Source: JBGAJN01 sp044224905
GTDB lineage: Bacteria; Verrucomicrobiota; Verrucomicrobiia; Limisphaerales; JBGAJN01
Reading direction: 5' to 3'
Assembly (NCBI GenBank): GCA_044224905.1
Contig: JBGAJN010000002.1
Span: forward strand, 186,001-250,000
DNA length: 64,000 nt
The position numbers and the translations under genes are program-made. The notes beneath the pieces are model-generated. The model made no database searches, was not told the origin of the DNA, and worked only from the letters and a program-made list of their open reading frames with translations. Below, in pieces: positions 1-7,870 of the stretch (within the stretch, counting starts at the first letter, position 1; each line of letters begins with the position of its first letter).

Positions 1-1206
1 CGTCTTGCCGGAACCCGTGGCGCCGACGAGCGCGATGGTTTCGCCGGGGCGCGCGGTGAACGTGATGTCTTTCAGAATCCACGTGTCGGCGGGCGTCGAG
101 TCGTAGCGGAAATGGATGTGATCGAAAACGACCTCGCCGTTCAGCGGCGGCAGCGCGACGGCGCCGGGGCGGTTGTGAACCTGTGGTTCGGTATCGAGTA
201 GTTGGAAAATGCGTTCGGCGCTCGCGGCGGTGGAGAGCACGGAGTTGAAGAGATCGCCCATCGTCTGGATCGGGCCGAAGAACATCCCGAAGTAGAGGAT
301 GAACGCGGCGAGTTGGCCGACGGTGATCTCGTGGCGCGTCACGAGCTGGCCGCCGTAGCCGAGAATGATCAGCGCGCCCACGCCGGACATCAGACCGATG
401 AACGGCATGTAAGTGTGAAACACGCGAGAAGCGACGAGGGCTTCGACCACGTAGTCGCCTTGGACTTCCCGGAAGCGGTTCAGGTTTTCTTCCTCGCGAG
501 AGAACGCTTGCACGACGCGAACGCCGGCGATGGATTCGGCGAGCGACGCGGTGATGCGGGACGTTTGCTTGCGCACTTCGCGGTATGCCTTCATCCCGAA
601 GTGATGGAACAACCGCGTGGCGAGGAACAGCGGCGGAACCACGAGGCTCACCGCGAGGCAGAGGCGATAGTCATATTGCACGAGCAGGAAAATCACGCCG
701 ACGAGTGTGAGTGCGCTGCTGAGCATTTGTGTCGCGCCCCAAGTGAGAATGCGGTCGAGCGCGTCGATGTCGGTGTCGGCGCGGCTGATGATGCGGCCTT
801 GGTGCGTGCGATCGAAATAGTTCAGCGACAGTTTCTGAATGTGGCGGAAGACCTCGAGGCGGAGATCGTTCATCGCGCCCTGGCCGATGGTGATGGCGCT
901 CTTGACCTGTGCCACCGAGAGGAACCAGCCGAGTAGCAGGTTGCCGAGGAAGATCACGCTCACGATGAGGATGCCGTGCGAGGCGGCTTCGGTGGATGAA
1001 ACGCCGGTGAGGTAACGATCCACGCCAATCTGAATGAACTTCGGTCCGAGCAACCCGGAGACGGTGGAGAGCAGCGTGAAGATGAGGTTCAGCACGAACG
1101 TGCGCCGATACGGTCGCACGTAGCTGATCAGCCGCCGGAACAGCGCCTTGGTCATCGGCCGCCGGGCGATTTGCTCTTCGAGTAGTATATCGTCTTTCGA
1201 GGCCAT
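1..1206 (-). CDS. ABC exporter half-transporter, permease-ATPase (3' end beyond window)
   Basis: The reverse strand is open from an ATG at 1206 to base 1, giving 402 codons. The first ~330 residues read as a six-helix ABC exporter membrane domain, with the usual helix-exit region containing SRADTDIDALDRIL and a coupling-type segment with GVRVVQAFSREEE. The ATPase domain starts near residue 360 and breaks off at the window edge inside the Walker A motif GATGSGKT (about residues 395-402). The signature, Walker B and H-loop are therefore not visible. The start lies 4 bases after the stop of the upstream ABC half-transporter, so the two are almost certainly co-translated and likely form a heterodimer. 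The substrate cannot be inferred; families of this type export lipids, peptides or drugs. Confidence 0.9.
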   Translation of the reverse strand, partial: MASKDDILLEEQIARRPMTKALFRRLISYVRPYRRTFVLNLIFTLLSTVSGLLGPKFIQIGVDRYLTGVSSTEAASHGILIVSVIFLGNLLLGWFLSVAQVKSAITIGQGAMNDLRLEVFRHIQKLSLNYFDRTHQGRIISRADTDIDALDRILTWGATQMLSSALTLVGVIFLLVQYDYRLCLAVSLVVPPLFLATRLFHHFGMKAYREVRKQTSRITASLAESIAGVRVVQAFSREEENLNRFREVQGDYVVEALVASRVFHTYMPFIGLMSGVGALIILGYGGQLVTRHEITVGQLAAFILYFGMFFGPIQTMGDLFNSVLSTAASAERIFQLLDTEPQVHNRPGAVALPPLNGEVVFDHIHFRYDSTPADTWILKDITFTARPGETIALVGATGSGKT

Positions 1207-1210
1207 TGTG

Positions 1211-2977
1211 TTATCGCCTGATCTGCTCCTCAAAGATTTCGCTGTAGAACCCGCGCCGTTGAATCAACTCGTCGTGCGTGCCGCGTTCGACAACATGGCC
1301 GGCCTTCAACACGAGAATCTGATCCGCGTGCTGCACCGTGGAGAAACGATGCGCGATCACGAACGACGTGCGACCGGCGCACAGCGTGCGCATCGCCTCC
1401 TGGATCAGTCGCTCCGTTTGCGAATCCACGCTCGCCGTGGCGTCGTCGAGAATTAGCACGCGCGGATTCATCAGGAACGCACGCGCAATCGCGATGCGCT
1501 GCTTTTGTCCGCCGCTGAGCGAGACGCCGCGTTCGCCGACGATCGTGTCGTAACCATTCTCAAGCTCACTGATGAAGCCGTGCGCTTGCGCCGCTTTCGC
1601 GCACGCTTCGATTTCGTCCTGCGTCGCGTCGGGCCGGCCGTAGGCGATGTTCTCGCGCACGCTGGTGCTGAACAAAAACGTCTCCTGAAAAATCACGCTT
1701 ACCGAACGGCGCAGCTCGGTCAGATTCAACTCGCGCACATCGGCGCCATCAATCACCACGCGACCGCTCGAAGCTTCGTAGAAGCGCGGGATCAAGTTCA
1801 CCATCGTCGTTTTGCCGGAGCCCGTCGGGCCGACCACGGCGATGGTTTGCCCGGGTTTCGCGAGGAAACTCACGTCGGTCAGCGAAGCTTTCCCGTCGAA
1901 GTAGTTGAACGAAACATTTTCGAAGCGCACTTCACCGTGGCCGGCGGGCATGGGTTTGGTGCCGCTTTGAATCGACTGCCGCTCGTGGAGCACCTCGAGC
2001 ACGCGCTCGGCGCTGGCTTTGGCGTTCTGGATGATGTTCGTGAATTGCCCGACCGCGCCGACGCGATTGCCGATGGCGAGCAGGTAGAAGAGCACCTTCG
2101 CGAGATCGCCGATTGGCAACGTGCCGGCGATCACTTGTTGTCCGCCGATCCACAGGACGAGCGGAGTGCTGAGGCCGAAGATGAATTGCGCGAACGGCAC
2201 GCGCGCGGCCCAGTAGTTGATCGTCTTGAGCACGGTGCCGACGAACACGTCCTTCTTCGCGGTGAACTTGTCCACCTCCGTGGCTTCGCGCCCGAACGCC
2301 TTCACGACCCGCACGCCGGCGATGTTTTCCTGAATCACTGTCGTCATCGCGCCATGCAGATCGTGCACCGCGCGCCATTGCGGCTGGAGCTTCGCGGCGA
2401 AGAAGGCGATCAAGCCGACCGTTGGCACCATCGTCAGCACGGTGACCCAACCGAGCGCCGCGCTGATCGCGAAGACCAGCCAGACCGACACGACGAGCGA
2501 CACCGCGATATCGATGCTCAAGAGCACGCACGCGAAGAAAAATTCCTGCAACCGTCCGATGTCGGTCGTCGAGCGCGAGATGAGTTCGCCGGTATTCGAG
2601 CGGTCGTGATACACGAACGCGAGCCGCGAGATGGCGCTGTAAACGGCGGAGCGGATGTCGCCGATGGTGTTTTGCACGAGCCGGCTGCGCACCGGTCCGA
2701 GGATGAAACCGACCACCGCGCGCAGGGTGATGAGCCCGCCGAAGAGCAGGAGATAATTTTGCAACGAGAAGACTTCACCCGTCGCCACGTGCCGGCCGAG
2801 TGCGGTGATGGCGTTGCCGAGAATTTGCGGCAGCGTCAGCTCGATGCTGATGTTCACCAGCAGCAGCCCAATGCAGACGGATACCCGGCCCGGATATTTC
2901 CGGAGAAAGGCGAGGATGCCGAGCAAGCCGTGGGCGCTGGCGCCGGCGGCTGGAGTTGCTGATGTTGTTTCGCTCAC
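1211..2977 (-). CDS. ABC exporter half-transporter with degenerate Walker B Glu
   Basis: 588 residues with fused membrane and ATPase domains, full length for an MsbA/BmrC-type half-transporter. The membrane domain covers roughly residues 20-320. In the ATPase domain I see Walker A GPTGSGKT at 383-390, Q-loop Gln431, signature LSGGQ at 487-491, Walker B VLILDD at 507-512, D-loop SVD at 516-518 and the switch His543. The residue after the Walker B Asp, normally the catalytic Glu, is Asp512. That substitution is typical of the degenerate site of heterodimeric ABC exporters (for example TM287/288, BmrC/D). The second half-transporter starts 4 bases downstream, which fits a heterodimer. The transported substrate is unknown. 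Confidence 0.92.
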   Translation of the reverse strand: MSETTSATPAAGASAHGLLGILAFLRKYPGRVSVCIGLLLVNISIELTLPQILGNAITALGRHVATGEVFSLQNYLLLFGGLITLRAVVGFILGPVRSRLVQNTIGDIRSAVYSAISRLAFVYHDRSNTGELISRSTTDIGRLQEFFFACVLLSIDIAVSLVVSVWLVFAISAALGWVTVLTMVPTVGLIAFFAAKLQPQWRAVHDLHGAMTTVIQENIAGVRVVKAFGREATEVDKFTAKKDVFVGTVLKTINYWAARVPFAQFIFGLSTPLVLWIGGQQVIAGTLPIGDLAKVLFYLLAIGNRVGAVGQFTNIIQNAKASAERVLEVLHERQSIQSGTKPMPAGHGEVRFENVSFNYFDGKASLTDVSFLAKPGQTIAVVGPTGSGKTTMVNLIPRFYEASSGRVVIDGADVRELNLTELRRSVSVIFQETFLFSTSVRENIAYGRPDATQDEIEACAKAAQAHGFISELENGYDTIVGERGVSLSGGQKQRIAIARAFLMNPRVLILDDATASVDSQTERLIQEAMRTLCAGRTSFVIAHRFSTVQHADQILVLKAGHVVERGTHDELIQRRGFYSEIFEEQIRR

Positions 2978-3067
2978 GAGCCAATGATCGCGCGAAGATT
3001 CGCGTAACGACTCTCGTTTGCCACCAAAAACTTTACCGACACGACGCGACGTGATTTATTCCGCGTG

Positions 3068-3682
3068 ATGAATCCAGCGAACTACGAGGTGCGACGAGCG
3101 ACAGTGGAGGATTTGCCGGCGTTGCGCGGGCTGTGGCAGGCGGCTGGCCTTAATGCGATGGATCTCGAGCGGCGCATTGCGGAATTCCAAGTCGTGGCGT
3201 CCGGCGACGCGGTGCTCGCGGGAATGGGCTTGCAGATCGCTGGCCAGCACGCGCGGATTCACAGTGAAGTGTTCACCGACCCGGCGAACGCTGATTTGCA
3301 TCGCGATCTTCTTTGGACCCGACTGCAGAATCTTGCGCGCAATCACGGCCTGGTGCGGATGTGGACTCAGGAACGCGCACCGTTTTGGACGTCGCAGAAA
3401 TTTTCCACCGCCGCGGGCGAAGTGATGGGAAAGCTGCCGGCGGCTTTCTCGACCCAAGGCACTTGGCTCACGCTGCAATTGAAAGATGAAGCCACGACCA
3501 CGAACGTGGATCGCGAGTTCGAGTTGTTCAAGCAAGCGTCGGCCGCCGAGCGCGAAGAGACGATGCGCAAGGCGCGCGTGCTGAAACTCATTGCCGTGCT
3601 CATTAGCGTGGCGGTCTTGGGCATGGTGGCGCTCGGCGCATTCCTCTATTTCGCGCGATCAGGCTCGTTGCCGCGCAAGTGA
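3068..3682 (+). CDS. GNAT-like domain protein with C-terminal membrane anchor
   Basis: 204 residues from the ATG at 3068; a GTG three bases upstream is in frame but less likely. The N-terminus (YEVRRATVEDLPALRGLW, residues 6-23) has the beta-strand/helix opening typical of GNAT acyltransferases. The middle of the protein lacks a clear acetyl-CoA binding loop (Q/RxxGxG/A), so catalytic activity is doubtful. Residues 173-195 form one hydrophobic helix followed by a short basic tail, which suggests a tail-anchored membrane protein. A charged helical stretch (about 150-170) precedes the anchor. It stands alone, divergent from the ABC pair and convergent with the cyclase gene. The function is unknown. 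Confidence 0.7.
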   Translation: MNPANYEVRRATVEDLPALRGLWQAAGLNAMDLERRIAEFQVVASGDAVLAGMGLQIAGQHARIHSEVFTDPANADLHRDLLWTRLQNLARNHGLVRMWTQERAPFWTSQKFSTAAGEVMGKLPAAFSTQGTWLTLQLKDEATTTNVDREFELFKQASAAEREETMRKARVLKLIAVLISVAVLGMVALGAFLYFARSGSLPRK

Positions 3683-3698
3683 TCCAGCGGTAACCGCG

Positions 3699-5561
3699 TT
3701 ATCTAGCCAACGCTTTTACCGCTGCGTTCAATGCGCCCGTCGTGAATATCAACGGGTAGAGTTTTTCGAAATACCAGAGCCGCGCGAAATAAAATCCGAT
3801 CGGCGACGGTTCCCGCCACGCGCCCGACGTCACCCGTTCAATGAGCCAGTTGGCGCCGTGAATCAACGCTGCGCGCTCGTCTGCTGACAGGTTCGCGTGG
3901 GAGAGGGCTTCAACCGCGAGGGCGGTTTCCTCCACTGAGGATGCGGCGTTAAGTGCGCCAGCCCAACCACCATCCGGGTTTTGCGCGCCGAGCAGCCATC
4001 GCATCGCGGGTGCCTTGATGGCGGCGACGTCCGCGAGTTGCCGCGCTTCCAGATTATGCAACGCCACGAGTACGCGTGTCGTGCCATAGAGAGGATTCTC
4101 GTCGTCCGGCGATTCCTGATGGCCGAACCAGAGCGGGAGCCACGCGCCGTCGGCGCGTTGTGTCGCGGCGAGAAAATTCACGGCTTTCTGGATGGCGGTT
4201 CGGACACGCGCTCGGAGCGGTACGGACAGTTCATCAAGCCACGTGATCCACCCGCGTAGCGCATGAGCGGTGAGATCTGGACTGCTGCGATCGAATTGCA
4301 ACGCGCCCCAGCCGCGGCAAAACGTCGGAATGCCGCCGTCGCGATTTTGCAGATTCAACAACCACTCGATGCCCAGCGTGACGGCGTCGTTGCGCGACTC
4401 TCCCGATTGAAGTTCGCGTAACGCGAGCAACGCCCCGGCTGTGTCATCCGCGTCGGGCGCGCCGCCGGGCAGATCCGTCCATGCCCAACCGCCCGGCGCG
4501 GCGTGGGTGTAGAGATGCTCGACGCGGTATTGCTGCCCGAGAAGCCACTGGAGGATTCGTTCCGACTTAGTCTCACTCGGTGCGAGGGCGTTCACGCTCA
4601 GCGTGGTTACCCACGTTGCGAGATTCGTGTCGATGGCCCAACTCCCGTCGCTGCGCGCGGACTTCACGAGAAAATCCACGCCGCGCTTGGTGACGAGGTG
4701 ATCCGTCAATCCCATTGCCGCGAGGCTCATCGTGACAAAGCTTGTCAGCGGCGTGGCTTCGAGAAAGCCACCGTTCGAAGGCTGAATAGCAGTGAGCTTC
4801 TTCAGCGTGCTCGCACGTGTCGCTGCGCGGAGGAGCCGCGTGATGGGATTTCGAGTCGGACGAAAGTGATGTCGCACTTGGCCGATGGCGATCAGCGCGG
4901 GTAGGGCGTAGCTCACGACCGGCAGCCGGAGCGCGCCGTAGAGTTGATGCGGGACGGCGGCGAGTTCGAAGGGCAGGGGGCGCACGCGTGGCCACGCTTC
5001 CTCGCTTGGGCCGAGACGGCCGGCGAGCGCACTCATCGTGAGAATAGGAATCGAGAACGTGCGGTCCTTGCCGTAACGCGCTTCGATCGCGGGAACCAGG
5101 TGATCGGGATCGAGGCCGCCCGCTTTCTGCTTCAGCCAAACTTCCGCGCGCTGGACAGTCTCGCGAAATTTTTCATCCGCGCCAGGCACAGCGCCGAACG
5201 CGGCCCAAACGAGTGTCGTGGTGCTGATGTTGCTGAAGCTGCGGACGGTGTCGCCCCAACCGCCGTCGGCGTTTTGATGGTTCGAGAGCCACTGCAAGCC
5301 GCCTTGAATCAGGGAGTCGATCACCTCTCTGGAGATCCTTTCGCCCTGGCCCTCTTCACGCTTTGCGGGGCGAGGGAAACCGTTTGCGGCCCTCGCGTAG
5401 ATCGTGAGTGCCGTTACTGCGGTCGCGGTGGAGAGCGCGCTGCTGGAGAGTTCGCCGGTCCAGTGGCCGTCGGCGTTGCGTTCGCGGAGAAGTTCTTCGA
5501 CGGCGCGATCGCGCGCGGTGCGGAGTCGGTGGAGAAATTCCGAGTCGACGACGGGGTTCAT
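3699..5561 (-). CDS. Squalene-hopene cyclase-like class II terpene cyclase
   Basis: 620 residues, about the length of bacterial squalene-hopene cyclases. The acidic motif DADD (370-373, followed by TA) matches the DXDD proton donor of class II cyclases at nearly the same residue number as in the Alicyclobacillus enzyme (374-377). QW-type repeats are present, including NADGGWGD near 98-105 and NPDGGWAGA near the C-terminus, consistent with the alpha/alpha-barrel fold. PLWFGHQ and YGTTRVL further match the family. It overlaps the stop of the upstream DCC-protein gene by 4 bases. Residues about 62-78 (FPRPAKREEGQGER) come from an intergenic-type hairpin inserted in frame, between conserved segments. 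The substrate (squalene or another polyprenoid) is not proven; a non-hopene terpene cyclase or an inactive repeat protein remains possible. Confidence 0.82.
   Translation of the reverse strand: MNPVVDSEFLHRLRTARDRAVEELLRERNADGHWTGELSSSALSTATAVTALTIYARAANGFPRPAKREEGQGERISREVIDSLIQGGLQWLSNHQNADGGWGDTVRSFSNISTTTLVWAAFGAVPGADEKFRETVQRAEVWLKQKAGGLDPDHLVPAIEARYGKDRTFSIPILTMSALAGRLGPSEEAWPRVRPLPFELAAVPHQLYGALRLPVVSYALPALIAIGQVRHHFRPTRNPITRLLRAATRASTLKKLTAIQPSNGGFLEATPLTSFVTMSLAAMGLTDHLVTKRGVDFLVKSARSDGSWAIDTNLATWVTTLSVNALAPSETKSERILQWLLGQQYRVEHLYTHAAPGGWAWTDLPGGAPDADDTAGALLALRELQSGESRNDAVTLGIEWLLNLQNRDGGIPTFCRGWGALQFDRSSPDLTAHALRGWITWLDELSVPLRARVRTAIQKAVNFLAATQRADGAWLPLWFGHQESPDDENPLYGTTRVLVALHNLEARQLADVAAIKAPAMRWLLGAQNPDGGWAGALNAASSVEETALAVEALSHANLSADERAALIHGANWLIERVTSGAWREPSPIGFYFARLWYFEKLYPLIFTTGALNAAVKALAR
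5350..5376. repeat. REP-like hairpin embedded in the cyclase coding sequence
   Basis: Arms at 5350-5361 and 5365-5376 pair at 9 of 12 positions around a TTT loop. Together with the flanking CCCTGG and CTCTCTGG blocks this looks like the common bacterial intergenic element of the CCCTCTCCCC-loop-GGGGAGAGGG type. Here it lies inside an open reading frame and is translated as an R/E/G/P-rich stretch. The resemblance to the element is from memory of the sequence class, not from a search. Confidence 0.55.
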
Positions 5562-5992
5562 CGGCCTGCGTCAGGGGCGGGCGCGTCTTGCTCGCGCTTG
5601 CGCGCGGGCAGAATGGCGCAGGCGTCCTTGCAACCGAAGACTCGGCTGAGGAGATGCCGGTTGCGGCTGACCCAGGCGTAAATTTTTTCCGCGAACCAGA
5701 TCACGCCGGGAAACCACAGAATCAACGCGATCGGAATCAGCAGCGGCAGCCGCATGCCAACGAAGCGAATCGCGCGCGCACCGCGATACACGACGCCTTC
5801 CGGCGTGACGCAGTGGATCGCTTCGAGCAATGCCTCGCGCGTGAGTTGCGGCGCGATGGCGCGTGCATGGGGATTCGAAATGGGCAGCAGGCGCAGGACG
5901 TTGAACCAATCCAGCCACGTGAGCGTGCGCATCTGAAACGTGCAGAGCGAACACTCGTCGTCGAAGAGGACGGTGTGCGTGGTTGGATTCAT
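5558..5992 (-). CDS. DCC-family (DUF393/YuxK-like) thiol-disulfide protein
   Basis: 144 residues. The N-terminus contains LFDDECSLC, the D-x-x-C-x-x-C signature that names the DCC family, whose members are predicted thiol-disulfide oxidoreductases. A hydrophobic segment near residues 80-105 (PLLIPIALILWFPGVIWF) suggests membrane association, as is common in this family. The C-terminal part carries a second Cys pair (GCKDAC). The stop codon overlaps the ATG of the cyclase gene by 4 bases, so the two are translationally coupled. The cysteine desulfurase gene ends 32 bases upstream on the same strand. The exact partner or substrate is unknown. Confidence 0.85.
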   Translation of the reverse strand: MNPTTHTVLFDDECSLCTFQMRTLTWLDWFNVLRLLPISNPHARAIAPQLTREALLEAIHCVTPEGVVYRGARAIRFVGMRLPLLIPIALILWFPGVIWFAEKIYAWVSRNRHLLSRVFGCKDACAILPARKREQDAPAPDAGR

Positions 5993-6024
5993 GGCGGCAA
6001 TCTAAGGGCGAAGGCGTCGTGCGG

Positions 6025-7185
6025 TCAAACTCGCGGACTACTCGCGCCGATGGTGGAGTGAACTTTTTCCAAGGCGCCGAGCAATAGCTGCCAGTCGGCG
6101 GGCGTGGTTTCCCAGCCGCTGCTGAAACGCAGCACACGTGTCGCCTCGGCGGGCGAGTAGCCCATCGCGGACAAGACGTGCGAAGGCGCTTCCTTGCCGC
6201 TCGAACACGCGGAACCGGTCGAGACGGCGAAGCCGAGCTTGTCGAGTTTCACGACCCAACGCTGCCGGCAATCGGCCTCGGGCACCAGCGCGGAGACGGT
6301 ATTCCATAATCGCGGGGCGTTTGCGCCGACGATCTCCGCGCCGGGCAACGTCGCGAGAAGTTCCCGCTCGAATGACTCGCGTAGCGTTTCGTGGTCGGCT
6401 TTCGATTTTGGAATCTTTGCCTCGCGATCTTCGAGCGCGGCGAGCATCGCGAGAACGCTGGCGACGTTCTCGGTTCCCGCGCGCCGACCGTCTTCCTGTG
6501 GGCCGCCGGAGATGAGCGGTTCAACGGCGACGCCTTTTGGGCATTTCAGAAAGCCGACGCCTTTGGGGCCGCCGAACTTGTGCGCGCTACCGCTGACAAA
6601 ATCGCAATCGCCCAAACCGCGCGCGGGAAGCTTGCCGAGCCATTGCACGGCGTCGCAGAAGAACGGCACTTGTCGTTCGCGGCAGAGCGCCTGCGCCTCG
6701 CGCCAAGGTTGGAGCACGCCAGTCTCATTGTTCGCCGCCATGAGCGCGACGAGTCCGGGTCGATGCTTGGCAAGTTCGCGCGCGAGCCAGTTCAGATCGG
6801 CTGCGCCGTCGCGGGTTACCGGAATCAACTGCACGCGTTTGCCGAAGTGAACGCGAGCGGCCTCGAGCACGCAGGGATGTTCGATTGCCGAGATCCACAC
6901 TTCGGTTTCGGCGGGAAGACGTCGCGCGAAATGGTGGAGGACCGTGTTGCTCGACTCGGATGCGCCTGAGGTCCAAACGATGTCGAGCGGCGAGCAAGCG
7001 AGGAACGCGGCGAGCCGTTCGCGCGCTTCTGTGAGCGCGGCGTCCGCGCGCGCGCCGATGCGATGCGGGCTCGACGGGTTGCCGGGAAACTTTTCCACGG
7101 CCTCGAGCCAGGCCGCCTTGGCGGCGGCGTGGAGCGGCGTGGTGGCGTTGTGATCGAAGTAAATCACGCGACGGAATTGAATCAC
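6025..7185 (-). CDS. Cysteine desulfurase (NifS/IscS type)
   Basis: 386 residues, a PLP-dependent fold-type I enzyme that removes sulfur from cysteine for Fe-S cluster, thiamine or tRNA thiolation pathways. Visible landmarks are YFDHNATTP at the start, the PLP-stacking His103 in IEHPC, the Schiff-base Lys203 in SAHKFGGPKG, the RRAGTEN block at 234-240 and the persulfide Cys327 in TGSACSSG. The C-terminal loop pattern is NifS/IscS-like rather than SufS-like. It is read divergently from the lipoyl/Fe-S/radical SAM cluster across 105 bases and co-directionally with the DCC protein and cyclase. A role in supplying sulfur to the neighbouring Fe-S proteins is inference. Confidence 0.92.
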   Translation of the reverse strand: MIQFRRVIYFDHNATTPLHAAAKAAWLEAVEKFPGNPSSPHRIGARADAALTEARERLAAFLACSPLDIVWTSGASESSNTVLHHFARRLPAETEVWISAIEHPCVLEAARVHFGKRVQLIPVTRDGAADLNWLARELAKHRPGLVALMAANNETGVLQPWREAQALCRERQVPFFCDAVQWLGKLPARGLGDCDFVSGSAHKFGGPKGVGFLKCPKGVAVEPLISGGPQEDGRRAGTENVASVLAMLAALEDREAKIPKSKADHETLRESFERELLATLPGAEIVGANAPRLWNTVSALVPEADCRQRWVVKLDKLGFAVSTGSACSSGKEAPSHVLSAMGYSPAEATRVLRFSSGWETTPADWQLLLGALEKVHSTIGASSPRV

Positions 7186-7290
7186 TCGCGACGCGGATTG
7201 ACGAGGTTCTTCTCGGGGCGACGTGATGGGAAACTTGCGGGAACTGGTTGAATCAGCCGCGCGGCGTCTGTTTAATATGCGGACTTTAGC

Positions 7291-7776
7291 ATGGATACCG
7301 GCCAGTCAAAAACGCTCTTCTACAAACGGTCGCACTTCGTGACGCACCTGCCGGTGGACTTTCTCTACAGCCCGTCGCACGCGTGGATCGCGCGGCACGA
7401 CGACACCACCTGGCGCGTGGGTCTGACGAAATTCGCCACGCGCATGCTCGGTGAAATGGTTGATCACGGTTTCGACACGCCGCTCGGTACGCCGGTGAAG
7501 CCCGGGCAAGTCGTCGGTTGGATCGAAGGGTTCAAAGCGATCACGGACGTGTTCTGCATCGGTGAAGGCGAGTTCGCCGGGAGCAATCCCGCGTTGAAGG
7601 CCGACGTCAGTCAGATTTCTGAGAAGCCTTACGACGAAGGTTGGTTGTATCTGGTGAAGGGCAAACCCGACCCGCGTTGTGTCGATGTGCAGGCGTATCG
7701 GGCGATTCTCGACGAAACCATCGATCGCATTTTGGAAAAACAGAAGAGCGATGGTGCCGACGAAAGCAGCCATTGA
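7291..7776 (+). CDS. GcvH-like lipoyl-carrier protein
   Basis: 161 residues with the H-protein fold of the glycine cleavage system: YSPSHAWIARHDD, RVGLTKFATRMLG and VVGWIEGFKAITDVF, then a C-terminal helix. Lys82 in EGFKA sits where H proteins carry lipoate (usually ESVKA). The sequence is diverged: a 20-residue N-terminal extension precedes the core, FKAITDVFCI replaces the usual KAASDVYSP, and there is a Cys at 89. No gcvT or gcvP is nearby; instead the gene begins a cluster of CobW, HdrA-like, ferredoxin and radical SAM genes. H-like proteins outside glycine cleavage include the lipoate-binding proteins of sHdr sulfur oxidation. Lipoylation and function here are inferred. Confidence 0.85.
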   Translation: MDTGQSKTLFYKRSHFVTHLPVDFLYSPSHAWIARHDDTTWRVGLTKFATRMLGEMVDHGFDTPLGTPVKPGQVVGWIEGFKAITDVFCIGEGEFAGSNPALKADVSQISEKPYDEGWLYLVKGKPDPRCVDVQAYRAILDETIDRILEKQKSDGADESSH

Positions 7777-7830
7777 TCTGCGGCCCGTTTTCCGTCGAAA
7801 CAAAGTGACCTCCGCGTGCGTCTGTTGGAT

Positions 7831-7855
7831 ACTGCAAACTGACAACTGATAACTG
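7831..7855. repeat. Heptameric ACTGNNN repeat between gcvH-like and cobW-like genes
   Basis: Four units with a 7-base period: ACTGCAA, ACTGACA, ACTGATA, ACTGCGG. A second array of the same motif lies at 9437-9466 in another junction of the same cluster. The periodicity resembles short tandemly repeated (STRR-type) intergenic sequences. Confidence 0.7.
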
Positions 7856-7870
7856 CGGAACACGAGCCAC

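Noticed and set aside
1505..2962. Long open frame on the plus strand (485 codons) antisense to the ABC gene
   Set aside because: Arg/His/Asp-rich translation without motifs, opposite a clear ABC transporter; a high-GC shadow.
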